From Alphaproteobacteria bacterium (lineage in GTDB: Bacteria > Pseudomonadota > Alphaproteobacteria > Rhodobacterales > Rhodobacteraceae), in the NCBI GenBank assembly GCA_030429495.1, contig JAUIFH010000007.1, forward strand, positions 62,001 through 126,000: a DNA stretch of 64,000 nucleotides, given 5' to 3'. Made by a program: the position numbers and the translations under genes. Position 1 is the first letter of the stretch, and the number at the start of each line of letters is the position of its first letter. Under the pieces are notes generated by a model, which worked only from the letters and a program-made list of their open reading frames with translations, made no database searches and had not been told where the DNA came from. This document shows, one piece after another, positions 52,520 through 61,241 of the stretch.

Positions 52520-53545
52520 ATGACTGCACGTTATACTCCCGCCGGGATCAGCCGGCGACACCTCATGGCGACCGGCGCAGGCCTTGCCGCGACGGGGATC
52601 ATCGGCTTGCCACAGCAGGCGCTTGCGGCGGACCCGATCAAGGTCGCCGGCATCTACACCGTGCCCGTGGAACAGCAATGGGTGAGCCGCATTCACAAGG
52701 CCGCCGTCGCGGCGGTCGAGGCGGGCGCGGCCGACTACGTCTATACCGAGAACACCGCCAACACCGACTATCCGCGCGTGATGCGCGAATATGCGGAACA
52801 GGGCTACAAGCTCATCATCGGCGAGATCTTTGGTGTGGAGCAGGAAGCGCGCGAGGTCGTGGATGAATATCCGGAAACCGCGTTCCTTCTTGGCTCGTCC
52901 TTCCTGCAGGACGAGGCCCATCCGAACCTTTCCGTCTTCGACAACTATATCCAGGACGCGTCATACCTGTCCGGCATCATCGCCGGCGCGATGACCCAGT
53001 CCGGCAATATCGGCGTCGTCGGCGGCTTCCCGATCCCCGAGGTCAACCGCCTGATCAACGCCTTCATGGCGGGCGTCCGCGAAACCCGACCCGATGCGAC
53101 GTTCCAGGTCAGCTTCATCGGGTCGTGGTTCGATCCGCCGAAGGCAAAGGAAACCGCCTTCGCCATGATCGATAACGGCGCGGACCTCATGTACGCGGAA
53201 CGCTTCGGCGTCTCGGACGCGGCGCAGGAACGCGGCGTCCTTGCCATTGGCAACGTGATCGACACGCAAGCCGACTATCCCGAAACTGTCGTTGCCTCGG
53301 CCCTTTGGCATTTTGAGCCGACGTTGAACGCGGCGCTTGCCAAGGTCGCCGACGGCAGCTTCACCGCCGACAACTACGGAACCTACTCGTTCCTCAAGGA
53401 AGGCGGCTGCTCGCTTGCCCCGCTTGGCACCTTCGACGGGAAGGTCCCGGGCGAGGCGCTTGCCCTCGTGGCCGAACGCGAAGCGGCGATCAGGGACGGC
53501 TCCTTCACCGTCGAGATCAACGACGAAGAACCGAAGTCGTCCTGA
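52520..53545 (+). CDS. BMP-family ABC substrate-binding protein (nucleoside-like)
   Basis: This 341-residue protein is of the basic membrane protein/PnrA family, which binds purine nucleosides in several bacteria. It has a twin-arginine-type signal (SRRHLMATGAGLAATG, cleavage near ALAAD), IKVAGIYTVPVEQQWVSRIH and a GVVGGFPIPEVNRLINAF core. The ATG at 52520 is preceded by a GGGGG run; an in-frame ATG at 52472 would precede the signal with 16 extra residues. It overlaps the ATPase gene by one base. Ligand: a nucleoside or nucleobase is likely from family and context. Confidence 0.87.
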   Translation: MTARYTPAGISRRHLMATGAGLAATGIIGLPQQALAADPIKVAGIYTVPVEQQWVSRIHKAAVAAVEAGAADYVYTENTANTDYPRVMREYAEQGYKLIIGEIFGVEQEAREVVDEYPETAFLLGSSFLQDEAHPNLSVFDNYIQDASYLSGIIAGAMTQSGNIGVVGGFPIPEVNRLINAFMAGVRETRPDATFQVSFIGSWFDPPKAKETAFAMIDNGADLMYAERFGVSDAAQERGVLAIGNVIDTQADYPETVVASALWHFEPTLNAALAKVADGSFTADNYGTYSFLKEGGCSLAPLGTFDGKVPGEALALVAEREAAIRDGSFTVEINDEEPKSS

Positions 53546-55089
53546 TGGCACAGGCGGAGGCGGCGGAGGTCGTTCTCCGCCTCGACGGGATCACCAAGCG
53601 GTTTGGGCCGCTCGTCGCCAACAACGCGATCGGGTTCGAGCTGCGGAAGGGCGAGGTCATCGCCCTTCTCGGCGAGAATGGTGCCGGCAAGACGACGCTG
53701 ATGAACATCCTCTTCGGCCACTACACCGCCGACGAGGGCACGGTGGAGGTCTTCGGCCAGACGCTTCCGCCGGGCCACCCGCGCGCGGCGCTGGCGGCCG
53801 GCGTCGGCATGGTGCACCAGCATTTCACGCTGGCCGACAACATGACGGTCCTGGAGAACATTCTCCTCGGCACCCGCCCGCTGCTGTCGCCGCGCCTCGA
53901 CGCCCGCGCCGCGCGGGTGAAGGTCGCGCGGCTCTCGGAGGATTTCGGCCTTTCCGTCCACCCCGACGCGCGTGTCGGCACGCTTTCGGTCGGCGAACGC
54001 CAGCGGGTGGAAATCCTGAAAGCGCTCTACCGTGACGCCCGCATCCTGATCCTCGACGAACCGACGGCCGTTCTGACACCACAGGAAAGCTCCGCGCTTT
54101 TCGGAACCCTCAGAAAGGCGGTCGCGCAGGGGCTTTCGGTCATCTTCATCTCGCACAAGCTCGGCGAGGTGATGGAGATTTCCTCCCGCGTCCTCGTCCT
54201 CCGCCACGGTAAGCTGGTGGGAGAGGTCGCGACGGCGGATACCGACCGCCAAAAGCTCGCCGAGATGATGGTCGGCGCCGAGATCGCCGCGCCGCGCCTT
54301 GCCGAACGGGAGCCCGGGCCCCCGCTCCTGACGCTGTCCAACGTCGACACTCCGCGCCGCGGCAACGCGCCCGGCCTCAGCGCCGTCAACCTCACCCTCC
54401 GCGCCGGGCAGATCACCGGCCTCGCGGGCGTTTCCGGCAACGGTCAGGCAGCACTCGCCGCGCTGATCGGCGGGCTGGAGCGCCCCGTTCAGGGCGGCAT
54501 GGAACTCCACGGCGACGTTCCTACTGACTGGTCCCCCCGTGCGGCGCTGGCCGCCGGCATCGCCCGCATCCCCGAGGACCGCCACAAGACCGGCACCGTG
54601 TCGGACTTTACCCTCACCGAAAACGCCGTCCTCGAAAGCTACGCTGAGGCGCCCTACAGCCGGACCGGCTGGATGGACTGGCGCGCGGCCGAGGACTTCG
54701 CCCGGAAGATTATCGAGACCTACGACGTCCGCTGCCCCGGCCCTTCTGCTCGTATCCGCCTGCTTTCCGGCGGCAACATGCAGAAGCTTATCCTCGGCCG
54801 GGTGCTGGAGGCCAACCCGAAGATCATCCTCGCCAACCAGCCGGTGCGCGGGCTCGACATCGGCGCCGTCACCTTCGTGCAGAACCGCCTCATCGCCGCG
54901 CGCGACGACGGCGCAGCAGTGCTTCTGATCTCGGAGGATCTCGACGAGGTCATGGCGCTTTCCGACGTGATCCACGTCATCTACGAAGGCCACCTGTCGC
55001 CCGCCTTCAAGCGCGGCACGATGAGTCCGGCCGAGCTTGGCCAGTGGATGGCCGGGCACGGTTTCGGCGGGGGCGCCCATGCGGCTTGA
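53545..55089 (+). CDS. BMP-type double ABC ATPase (NupA/YufO class)
   Basis: This 514-residue protein has two ABC domains. The first has Walker A GENGAGKTT, signature LSVGERQRVEIL and LILDEPTAVLT; the second has the degenerate GVSGNGQAAL Walker A and signature LSGGNMQKLILGR with NQPVRGLD. This is usual for simple-sugar and nucleoside ABC importers. It starts on the last base of the binding-protein stop and overlaps the first permease by 11 bases. Confidence 0.92.
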   Translation: MAQAEAAEVVLRLDGITKRFGPLVANNAIGFELRKGEVIALLGENGAGKTTLMNILFGHYTADEGTVEVFGQTLPPGHPRAALAAGVGMVHQHFTLADNMTVLENILLGTRPLLSPRLDARAARVKVARLSEDFGLSVHPDARVGTLSVGERQRVEILKALYRDARILILDEPTAVLTPQESSALFGTLRKAVAQGLSVIFISHKLGEVMEISSRVLVLRHGKLVGEVATADTDRQKLAEMMVGAEIAAPRLAEREPGPPLLTLSNVDTPRRGNAPGLSAVNLTLRAGQITGLAGVSGNGQAALAALIGGLERPVQGGMELHGDVPTDWSPRAALAAGIARIPEDRHKTGTVSDFTLTENAVLESYAEAPYSRTGWMDWRAAEDFARKIIETYDVRCPGPSARIRLLSGGNMQKLILGRVLEANPKIILANQPVRGLDIGAVTFVQNRLIAARDDGAAVLLISEDLDEVMALSDVIHVIYEGHLSPAFKRGTMSPAELGQWMAGHGFGGGAHAA

Positions 55090-56128
55090 GCCGATCCCAA
55101 ACCCCTCGGCCTTGCGCAGCATCGGCCTTCCTGCGGGGGCGCTCGTGCTCACGGTCATCGTCGCCTCGGCCCTCGCGCTCCTCGCCGGGGCCAATCCCTT
55201 CGCGACGCTCGGGCTGATCCTGAAGGGCGCGGCGGGGTCGAAGTTCGCGCTTCTCGAAACCCTGAACCGCGCGACGCCGCTCATCTTCACCGGCCTCGCC
55301 ATCGCCGTCGCCTTCAGGGCCAAGCTCTGGAACATCGGCGCGGAAGCGCAGCTCTACGCGGGCGCCATCGTGACCGCGCTTCTTGGCACCGGCATACTGC
55401 CCCTGCCCTCGGCGCTTCTGATCCCCGTCATCGCGCTTGCCGCGATGCTCGCGGGCGCGCTCATCCTTCTTGGTCCGGTTCTGTTGAAAACCCGGCTTGG
55501 CGTGGACGAAGTCGTAACCACGCTTCTCTTCAACTTCATCATGCTCCTCTTCGTCTCCTACCTGCTGGAGGGGCCGATGAAGGACCCGATGGGCATGGGC
55601 TGGCCGAAATCCCCCGCGCTTGAGAAGGCCGCCCGCCTGCCCCGCATCGTCGACGGGCTGCGGCTTCACTGGGGCTTCGCGCTCGCGCTCCTTTCCGCCG
55701 TCGCCGTCTGGGTGATCCAGACCCGCACGACGCTCGGCTACGAAATCCGCGCCGTCGGCCTGAATGCCGAAGCCGCACGCTTCGCGGGCATCCCCGTCGG
55801 CCGGGTCATGGTCAAGACCGCGCTCCTCTCCGGCGGCCTCGCCGCTCTGGCCGGTTTCTCCGAGGTCGCGGGATTGAAGGGCAACCTCACCTTGGACCTC
55901 TCACCGGGCTTCGGCTACACCGGCATCATCGTCGCCATGCTGGCGCTCCTGAACCCGCTGGGCGTCGTCGTCTCGGCGATCTTCGTGGCCGGCGTCTTTG
56001 TCGGCGCCGACAGCATGAGCCGTGCAGCGGGCGTTCCTACATACATCGCCGACATCCTCATGGCGACCGCGCTACTGACCATGGTGCTGGCGCTGAAACT
56101 CACCCGCACAAGGATCAGGTGGCGTTGA
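55079..56128 (+). CDS. BMP-type ABC permease 1 (NupB/YufP class)
   Basis: This 349-residue membrane protein has about nine helices with the family text ATPLIFTGLAIAVAFRAKLWNIGAE split as usual around FRAKLWNIGAEAQL, GVDEVVTTLLFNFI and AVGLNAEAARFAGIPVGR (ATPase contact). The ATG at 55079 lies inside the end of the ATPase gene. It pairs with the next permease to make the channel. Confidence 0.9.
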   Translation: MRLEPIPNPSALRSIGLPAGALVLTVIVASALALLAGANPFATLGLILKGAAGSKFALLETLNRATPLIFTGLAIAVAFRAKLWNIGAEAQLYAGAIVTALLGTGILPLPSALLIPVIALAAMLAGALILLGPVLLKTRLGVDEVVTTLLFNFIMLLFVSYLLEGPMKDPMGMGWPKSPALEKAARLPRIVDGLRLHWGFALALLSAVAVWVIQTRTTLGYEIRAVGLNAEAARFAGIPVGRVMVKTALLSGGLAALAGFSEVAGLKGNLTLDLSPGFGYTGIIVAMLALLNPLGVVVSAIFVAGVFVGADSMSRAAGVPTYIADILMATALLTMVLALKLTRTRIRWR

Positions 56129-57072
56129 TGGAGATCTTCGACATCCTCCTGACCGCGAGCTTCTGGGCCGCCGCCGTCCGCATCGCCTCGCCGCTGATCT
56201 TCGCCACACTGGGAGAGCTGATCTGCGAACGCGCGGGCGTCCTGAACCTCGGGATCGAGGGGATCATGGTGATCGGCGCCTTCTCGGGCTGGATGGCGGT
56301 CTATCTTGGTGCGCCTCTCTGGGCGGGGGTCGGGGTCGCGATGCTGGCCGGGATGCTCTTTGGCCTTCTGCATGCGACGCTGACCGTGCCGTTCGGTCTT
56401 TCGCAGCATGTCGTGGGACTGGGCGTCACGCTGCTTGCTTCTGCGGTCGCCTATTTCGCCTATCGCCTGTCGCTGCCCGAAGTGACCTCGCCCCCCAAGA
56501 TCGTGCCGTTCCAACCCGTCGAAATCCCCGGCCTGTCGCAGATTCCGCTGATCGGCCCGGCCTTCTTCAACCAGACGCCGCTGACCTACCTTGCCTTCGT
56601 CCTGATCGCCGTCGTCTCCATCGTCCTCTACCGCACCCCCCTCGGCCTCGCGCTGCGCGCGGCGGGCGAAAACCCGGCTTCCGTCGAGGCGCAGGGGCTT
56701 TCCGTCACCGCGATCCGGATGGGCGCGGTCATCGTCGGCTCCGGCCTGATGGCGGTTGGCGGCGCATTCCTGACCATGTCGGCCTTCTCCAGCTTTTTCT
56801 TCGAGATGGTGAACGGCCGCGGCTGGATCTGCATCGCGCTTGTCGTCTTCGGCGCCTGGCGGCCCGGCAAGGCGGCGCTCGGCGCGCTTCTCTTCGCGGC
56901 GTTCGACGCGCTTCAGGTGCGGCTGCAACAAACCCCGTTGGGCGCGCTTGTCCCCTATCAGGTTTTCCTGATGGTGCCCTATATCCTGTCCATCCTCGCC
57001 CTCGTGCTCATGTCGCGGCGGGCAGAGGTGCCGGCAGCCCTGATGGTGCCGTTCAACAAGGGGGAACGTTAA
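56128..57072 (+). CDS. BMP-type ABC permease 2 (NupC/YufQ class)
   Basis: This 314-residue membrane protein has LGELICERAGVLNLGIEGIM, the family hallmark of the second permease, then AAGENPASVEAQGLSVTAIR for ATPase contact and GRGWICIALVVFGAWRPG. I use the ATG at 56128, which shares a base with the previous stop; a GTG at 56119 is the alternative. The channel, ATPase and binding protein are all present, so the importer is complete. Confidence 0.9.
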   Translation: MEIFDILLTASFWAAAVRIASPLIFATLGELICERAGVLNLGIEGIMVIGAFSGWMAVYLGAPLWAGVGVAMLAGMLFGLLHATLTVPFGLSQHVVGLGVTLLASAVAYFAYRLSLPEVTSPPKIVPFQPVEIPGLSQIPLIGPAFFNQTPLTYLAFVLIAVVSIVLYRTPLGLALRAAGENPASVEAQGLSVTAIRMGAVIVGSGLMAVGGAFLTMSAFSSFFFEMVNGRGWICIALVVFGAWRPGKAALGALLFAAFDALQVRLQQTPLGALVPYQVFLMVPYILSILALVLMSRRAEVPAALMVPFNKGER

Positions 57073-58350
57073 GTGTTCGATCTGATCGTCAAGGGCGGCA
57101 CCCTGCCCGATGGCACCGTTTCCGACATCGCGATCACCGGCGACCGGATCGTCGCCACCGGACAGGTCCAGGGCGAGGCGCGCGAAGTCATCGACGCGAC
57201 CGGCGACCTGATCTCGCCCCCCTTCGTCGATCCGCATTTCCACATGGACGCCACGCTCTCCTACGGCACGCCCCGGGTGAATGCCTCTGGCACGCTTCTC
57301 GAAGGCATCTCGCTCTGGGGAGAGCTACGCGACATCGCCACGGTTGATGATATGGTCACCCGCGCGCTCACCTATTGCGACTGGGCGGCCTCGATGGGCC
57401 TTCTTGCCATTCGCAGCCATGTCGACACCACCCCCGATCACTTGCGCGGCGTCGAGGCGATGCTGGAGGTCAAGCGGCAGGTCGCCTCCTATATCGACCT
57501 GCAACTGGTGGCCTTCCCGCAGGACGGGCTCTACCGCACCGGAACAGGGCGCGCGAACGTCATTCGCGCGCTCGACATGGGCGTCGATATCGTCGGCGGC
57601 ATCCCGCATTTCGAACGCACGATGGAGGAAGGCGCGGAGTCCATGCGCGACCTCTGCCGCCTCGCCGCCGAGCGCGGGCTGATGATCGACGTCCATTGCG
57701 ATGAAACCGACGACCCGATGAGCCGTCATGTCGAGACGCTGGCGCGCGAGGTAACGCGCCACGGCCTCGGCGGGCGTGCCGCCGGCAGCCACCTCACCTC
57801 GATGCATTCGATGGACAATTACTATGTCTCGAAGCTGCTGCCGCTGATCGCCGAAAGCGGCATGACCGCGATCCCCAACCCGCTGATCAACATCACGCTT
57901 CAGGGTCGCCACGACACCTATCCGAAGCGGCGTGGCCTGACGCGGGTGAGGGAGATGCAGGCCCACGGCATCACCGTCGGCTGGGGGCAGGATTGCGTGA
58001 TGGACCCGTGGTATTCACTCGGCACCGCCGACATGCTCGACGTCGCCTTCATGGGCCTCCATGTCGCGCAGATGACGCATCCGGCCGAAATGGCGCGCTG
58101 TTTCGACATGGTGACATATGGCAACGCCGCCATCATGAACCTTGAAGGCTACGGCCTGGAGAAAGGCGACATCGCCTCTCTCGTCGTCCTCGATGCCAGC
58201 GATCCGGTGGAGGCGCTGCGGCTAAGGCCCGACCGCCTCGCGGTGATCTCAAAGGGCAAGGTCATCGCGCGCCGGCACCGCAACGATGCAAGGCTGGCGT
58301 TGCCGGGTCGGCCGGAGAGCGTGCGGCGGAGGCACCAAGGCCCCCGCTGA
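57073..58350 (+). CDS. Cytosine-deaminase-like amidohydrolase
   Basis: This 425-residue metal-dependent hydrolase has PHFHMDATLS (His55, His57), DVHCDETDDP, GSHLTSMHSM and WGQDCVMDPWYSLG, the residue set of CodA-type cytosine deaminases and their relatives acting on isoguanine or related rings. The GTG start follows the permease stop directly, with a GGGGGAA upstream. As last gene of a nucleoside-type transporter operon it probably deaminates an imported base or analogue. The exact ring is uncertain. The C-terminal tail is Arg-rich (RHRNDARLALPGRPESVRRR), which is unusual. Confidence 0.85.
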   Translation: MFDLIVKGGTLPDGTVSDIAITGDRIVATGQVQGEAREVIDATGDLISPPFVDPHFHMDATLSYGTPRVNASGTLLEGISLWGELRDIATVDDMVTRALTYCDWAASMGLLAIRSHVDTTPDHLRGVEAMLEVKRQVASYIDLQLVAFPQDGLYRTGTGRANVIRALDMGVDIVGGIPHFERTMEEGAESMRDLCRLAAERGLMIDVHCDETDDPMSRHVETLAREVTRHGLGGRAAGSHLTSMHSMDNYYVSKLLPLIAESGMTAIPNPLINITLQGRHDTYPKRRGLTRVREMQAHGITVGWGQDCVMDPWYSLGTADMLDVAFMGLHVAQMTHPAEMARCFDMVTYGNAAIMNLEGYGLEKGDIASLVVLDASDPVEALRLRPDRLAVISKGKVIARRHRNDARLALPGRPESVRRRHQGPR

Positions 58351-58377
58351 TGCGAAGCCGCTCGGCGCCGGAGACCA

Positions 58378-59052
58378 CTACACGCGCGGCTTCCCCTTCC
58401 ATGTGCCAAGCCAGCGCTTGAGCTTGCCCCAGAAGCCGCGAACCTCGTCCGCCGCCTGACCGGCCCGGTCTTCCACGCCGTCCCAGGCCTCGCCCATATC
58501 CTCCAGAACCGGGTCGATGGAGCGCTCGCGGAACTGCAGCCACATGCGCCGGATCATGAGCAGGATCAGCGCCAGAATGACGAAGAAGACGATGTTGAAC
58601 CACGGGATGATCGTCACATCCGGCCCCGCCACCGGCTTGATCGAGATCGCGTTCGGGAAGATCGAGATCAGCTCGTTGCGCCAGCCGTAATGCGTCACAG
58701 ACACCCATTTCGGATTCTCCGCGGTCGATTTGTTGTCCTCGGCCTGGGTCTGCAGGTTTGCCGTGTCGAACTTGAAGTAGGGCGGCCAGGACCAACCGGT
58801 ATCCTCGTTGCGGTAGACCGCCGGCTTGCCGTTGGCCTTAACCGCCTGAATGAACTGCACATCGCGGTTGATGAGACCGGTCGACTGGTCGTCCGGGCTT
58901 GACCAGAAGATCCGGGTCCAGTCCTTGAGGTCCTGACGCTCCTGATAGGTGTTCACCACCCGCACGATGTCGTGCTGCGGCAGGGTGTAGTGGAAGAAGC
59001 CGATCACACTCAGCGCGATCAGCGCCAGAAGGGTCCATTTCACATAACGCAT
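58378..59052 (-). CDS. DUF1523 family membrane protein
   Basis: This 224-residue protein has an N-terminal membrane helix (LLALIALSVIGFFHYTLPQ), a periplasmic-type middle with NTYQERQDLKDWTRIFWSS and VTHYGWRNELISIFPNA, and a second helix (FNIVFFVILALILLMI) followed by a basic/amphipathic tail ending in WGKLKRWLGTWKGK. It matches DUF1523, widespread in Rhodobacteraceae without known function. It is the last gene of the minus-strand AAA-nuclease-DUF6638 operon, separated from the small membrane gene by seven bases. Probably a membrane partner of the ATPase. Confidence 0.8.
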   Translation of the reverse strand: MRYVKWTLLALIALSVIGFFHYTLPQHDIVRVVNTYQERQDLKDWTRIFWSSPDDQSTGLINRDVQFIQAVKANGKPAVYRNEDTGWSWPPYFKFDTANLQTQAEDNKSTAENPKWVSVTHYGWRNELISIFPNAISIKPVAGPDVTIIPWFNIVFFVILALILLMIRRMWLQFRERSIDPVLEDMGEAWDGVEDRAGQAADEVRGFWGKLKRWLGTWKGKPRV

Positions 59053-59059
59053 GACGGCC

Positions 59060-59338
59060 TCAGTAATAGTTGGTCAGGTACAGGAGAACGAGAACGACGA
59101 TGGTCGGGATCACATAGACCAGCCAGATCAGCTTGCGGCGAAGGCTGCCCTGATACGCCTGCATCCCGGCTTCGATATGGGCATCCCGCGCCTCGGCGTC
59201 ACCCCCATCGGGATGATCGGCGTCCCATTCCTTTTCCAGCTCCTCGCGGCGGACGGAGCGGGAATAGATCGACAGCGCGACATACATCACCGACATCGCG
59301 ATAAAGCCAAAGACGGCAAGGCGGAGAAAGGCGATCAT
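59060..59338 (-). CDS. Small two-helix membrane protein
   Basis: This 92-residue protein has two hydrophobic helices (AVFGFIAMSVMYVALSIY at the start, LIWLVYVIPTIVVLVLLYL at the end) joined by a charged, Asp/Glu-rich stretch (REELEKEWDADHPDGGDAEA). I do not recognise a named family. It overlaps the DUF6638-like gene by four bases and precedes the DUF1523 gene, so it belongs to the same unit. Likely an inner-membrane subunit. Confidence 0.75.
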   Translation of the reverse strand: MIAFLRLAVFGFIAMSVMYVALSIYSRSVRREELEKEWDADHPDGGDAEARDAHIEAGMQAYQGSLRRKLIWLVYVIPTIVVLVLLYLTNYY

Positions 59339-60708
59339 CTGCGCTCCTTACGGACGGCGCCCCAGGGGCCGACGATATCGACAATATCGCCGTCGCGGCG
59401 CCAGGGCCAGCCGGACGACCCCGTCGCCTGCCCCTCCATATCCGGTTCCGGCCCGAAGATCGCATTACGCGCGCCGGCCTTGTCGATCTGGTATTCCCGT
59501 TCGAGGTAGTCGGCGACGAAGGCCTTCTTCGGCTCCGGCCAGTCCCGGTAGAGGTGATAGAACAGCTCCTTGTGGCAGATGAACAGCTGGCGCACGTCAA
59601 GCGGCGACAGCTCGCTCAGCAGCATGTTCACAAGGTCGCGGTCGGCATGCGGCTTGGCCCGGAGCGTGTAGAAATAGGCCGGGTGCGCGGACGTAATGCG
59701 CGGCCAGGGCCCGCCCGTCTCGACCCAGCGCAGCAGCGCCGCGAGGCCCTGGAACTCATCGGGCAGCCGCGCGCCCAAAGCCGCCGCCGCCTGCCTCAGG
59801 TCGCGCCGCGACCCGTGGCCGATATCAAGGCCAAGCTCTGCCGCCGCCGCGACGACGATGAAATCCATCTTCTGGCGCAGGATCGCCGCCGCGTCCGCGC
59901 CGGGCGCGTTGGCGATCGGCTCCGCAAGGTCATTGAGTTCAAGGAACTTGGCGATCTGGTTGCGGTCATTCAGGTCGAACACATAGCGAACCGGCAAGGG
60001 TCCCAGCGCCTCTTTCGGCCCGACCGAGATCGCCGCCGGATGCGTCACGTCGCGGAAAAGGTAGAGCCCGCCGAAATGCGAGGTCCAGTAATTGCCCTGA
60101 TCGAAACTCGTGGCCCGCAGCGTGATCGGGTTGCGCACCACGTCGCCGGTCTTCTCGGCAAGCGTGATCATGTCCGCGATCAGCACGTCATCCCACCACG
60201 CATCCTCCTCGGTCCGGAACCGCTCGATCAGGCCCGAAAGCTTCTCGCCCTCGGCGACATGGTTGCCGGTCGTGTCGGCGACCACCGTGATGCGGCGGAT
60301 ATCGAAGAGTTTCGCGGGGGTCGAAAGCTCATAGACGGTGTTCTCCAGCTCGCCCGCAACCGCGTCCCGCGCGGTCAGCGTGAAAAGCTGCGCTTCGTTC
60401 TCCCCGATGAACCGGGTGAGGATGCCGCGCGAGGTGGAGAACTTGGCGTTCAGAAGCGGCGAATGCTTCTGGTCTGTGGTCAAGAGGATGAACTGCCGGT
60501 TGCAGCCGTTGTGGTTCAGATAGAGGTGATCGCCCAGCTCATCGCCGATCTCCGGGGAATAGCCCGAGATGTCGATATGGAAATCGGCAAGCTTCGTCTC
60601 TTTCCCCGTCAGCGCCTTCAGCGCGCGGTTATAGCGCTCGACCAGCGCCGGGCTCTCGACGGGCACGAGATTGCCGAACATCAGGCCATTTTCGATGAGG
60701 CGTTTCAT
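59335..60708 (-). CDS. DUF6638-like protein of unknown function
   Basis: This 457-residue soluble-looking protein starts MKRLIENGLMFGNLVPVESP and contains ADFHIDISGYSPEIGDELGD, HNGCNRQFILLTTDQKHSP and RNPITLRATSFDQGNYW. I recall this as the DUF6638 family of Rhodobacteraceae, found with an AAA ATPase and DUF1523; that name should be verified. No catalytic motif is evident. Its ATG overlaps the stop of the GIY-YIG gene (ATGA), and its end overlaps the small membrane gene. A structural or substrate-recognition role with the ATPase is a guess. Confidence 0.7.
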   Translation of the reverse strand: MKRLIENGLMFGNLVPVESPALVERYNRALKALTGKETKLADFHIDISGYSPEIGDELGDHLYLNHNGCNRQFILLTTDQKHSPLLNAKFSTSRGILTRFIGENEAQLFTLTARDAVAGELENTVYELSTPAKLFDIRRITVVADTTGNHVAEGEKLSGLIERFRTEEDAWWDDVLIADMITLAEKTGDVVRNPITLRATSFDQGNYWTSHFGGLYLFRDVTHPAAISVGPKEALGPLPVRYVFDLNDRNQIAKFLELNDLAEPIANAPGADAAAILRQKMDFIVVAAAAELGLDIGHGSRRDLRQAAAALGARLPDEFQGLAALLRWVETGGPWPRITSAHPAYFYTLRAKPHADRDLVNMLLSELSPLDVRQLFICHKELFYHLYRDWPEPKKAFVADYLEREYQIDKAGARNAIFGPEPDMEGQATGSSGWPWRRDGDIVDIVGPWGAVRKERR

Positions 60709-61241
60709 GGTTGTCCTGCTTGCCCGTTTTGATCCAGTTTGATCAGGATTTCTTGAAAGTAGTGTCGGATCGATTTTGGAGCGGCTGACTTAGGCTGAAA
60801 AACCTCTATCGCGTTCGGGATTGACTCTCGCTTACGGTTTAGTCTCGGATCAGAAATCAATATGCTGATAGCTTCGAGTGTATTGACAATCGTTTCTGGG
60901 GATATGGTCTTCTTGCTGGCGTCCTTCAAATCGTTCTTGGTTTTTCGGTAGTTTGAAATTGAAAACCAAGAGAACATATCCCAGCGCCCAATGAAACGAT
61001 CAGTAAGGTGATCTCTTACCCTTTTTCCTAAGCGCGTTGAAAACGCCTTTCCAACGTAGATCGCCTGAAAATCATTGAACAAAACGTAGATTCCCTGAGC
61101 GTTCCAAAAATCGGTTTCAATGGTTGCAGCATCTACTTTGTGCTTACCTAACAGCTTGCCCGAGTTACCTGCACCAACGCTTCCCCAATCTATGGCGTCT
61201 GGATTCCAGAATTGTCCGTAGTGCCTGATTAGATTGCTCAC
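60705..61241 (-). CDS. GIY-YIG nuclease family protein (low-GC insert)
   Basis: This 178-residue protein has a GIY-YIG core: GIYVLFNDFQAIYVGKA (residues 50-66), Arg70 in STRLGKRVRDH, the catalytic glutamate in TLEAISI (Glu123) and Asn135 in PRLNRKRES, so the active site looks intact. The family cuts DNA in repair, restriction or homing. The gene is about 45% GC, clearly lower than its neighbours, with AT-rich codons. The GTG at 61241 follows GGAGGGGAAGG and overlaps the ATPase stop; the end overlaps the DUF6638 start (ATGA). The upstream open frame to 61472 is only a shadow of the ATPase. Confidence 0.85.
   Translation of the reverse strand: MSNLIRHYGQFWNPDAIDWGSVGAGNSGKLLGKHKVDAATIETDFWNAQGIYVLFNDFQAIYVGKAFSTRLGKRVRDHLTDRFIGRWDMFSWFSISNYRKTKNDLKDASKKTISPETIVNTLEAISILISDPRLNRKRESIPNAIEVFQPKSAAPKSIRHYFQEILIKLDQNGQAGQP

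Noticed and set aside
60705-61241. Homing endonuclease or intron/intein insertion
   Set aside because: The GIY-YIG gene does not interrupt another gene; both neighbours are intact and no intron- or intein-like flanks are seen.
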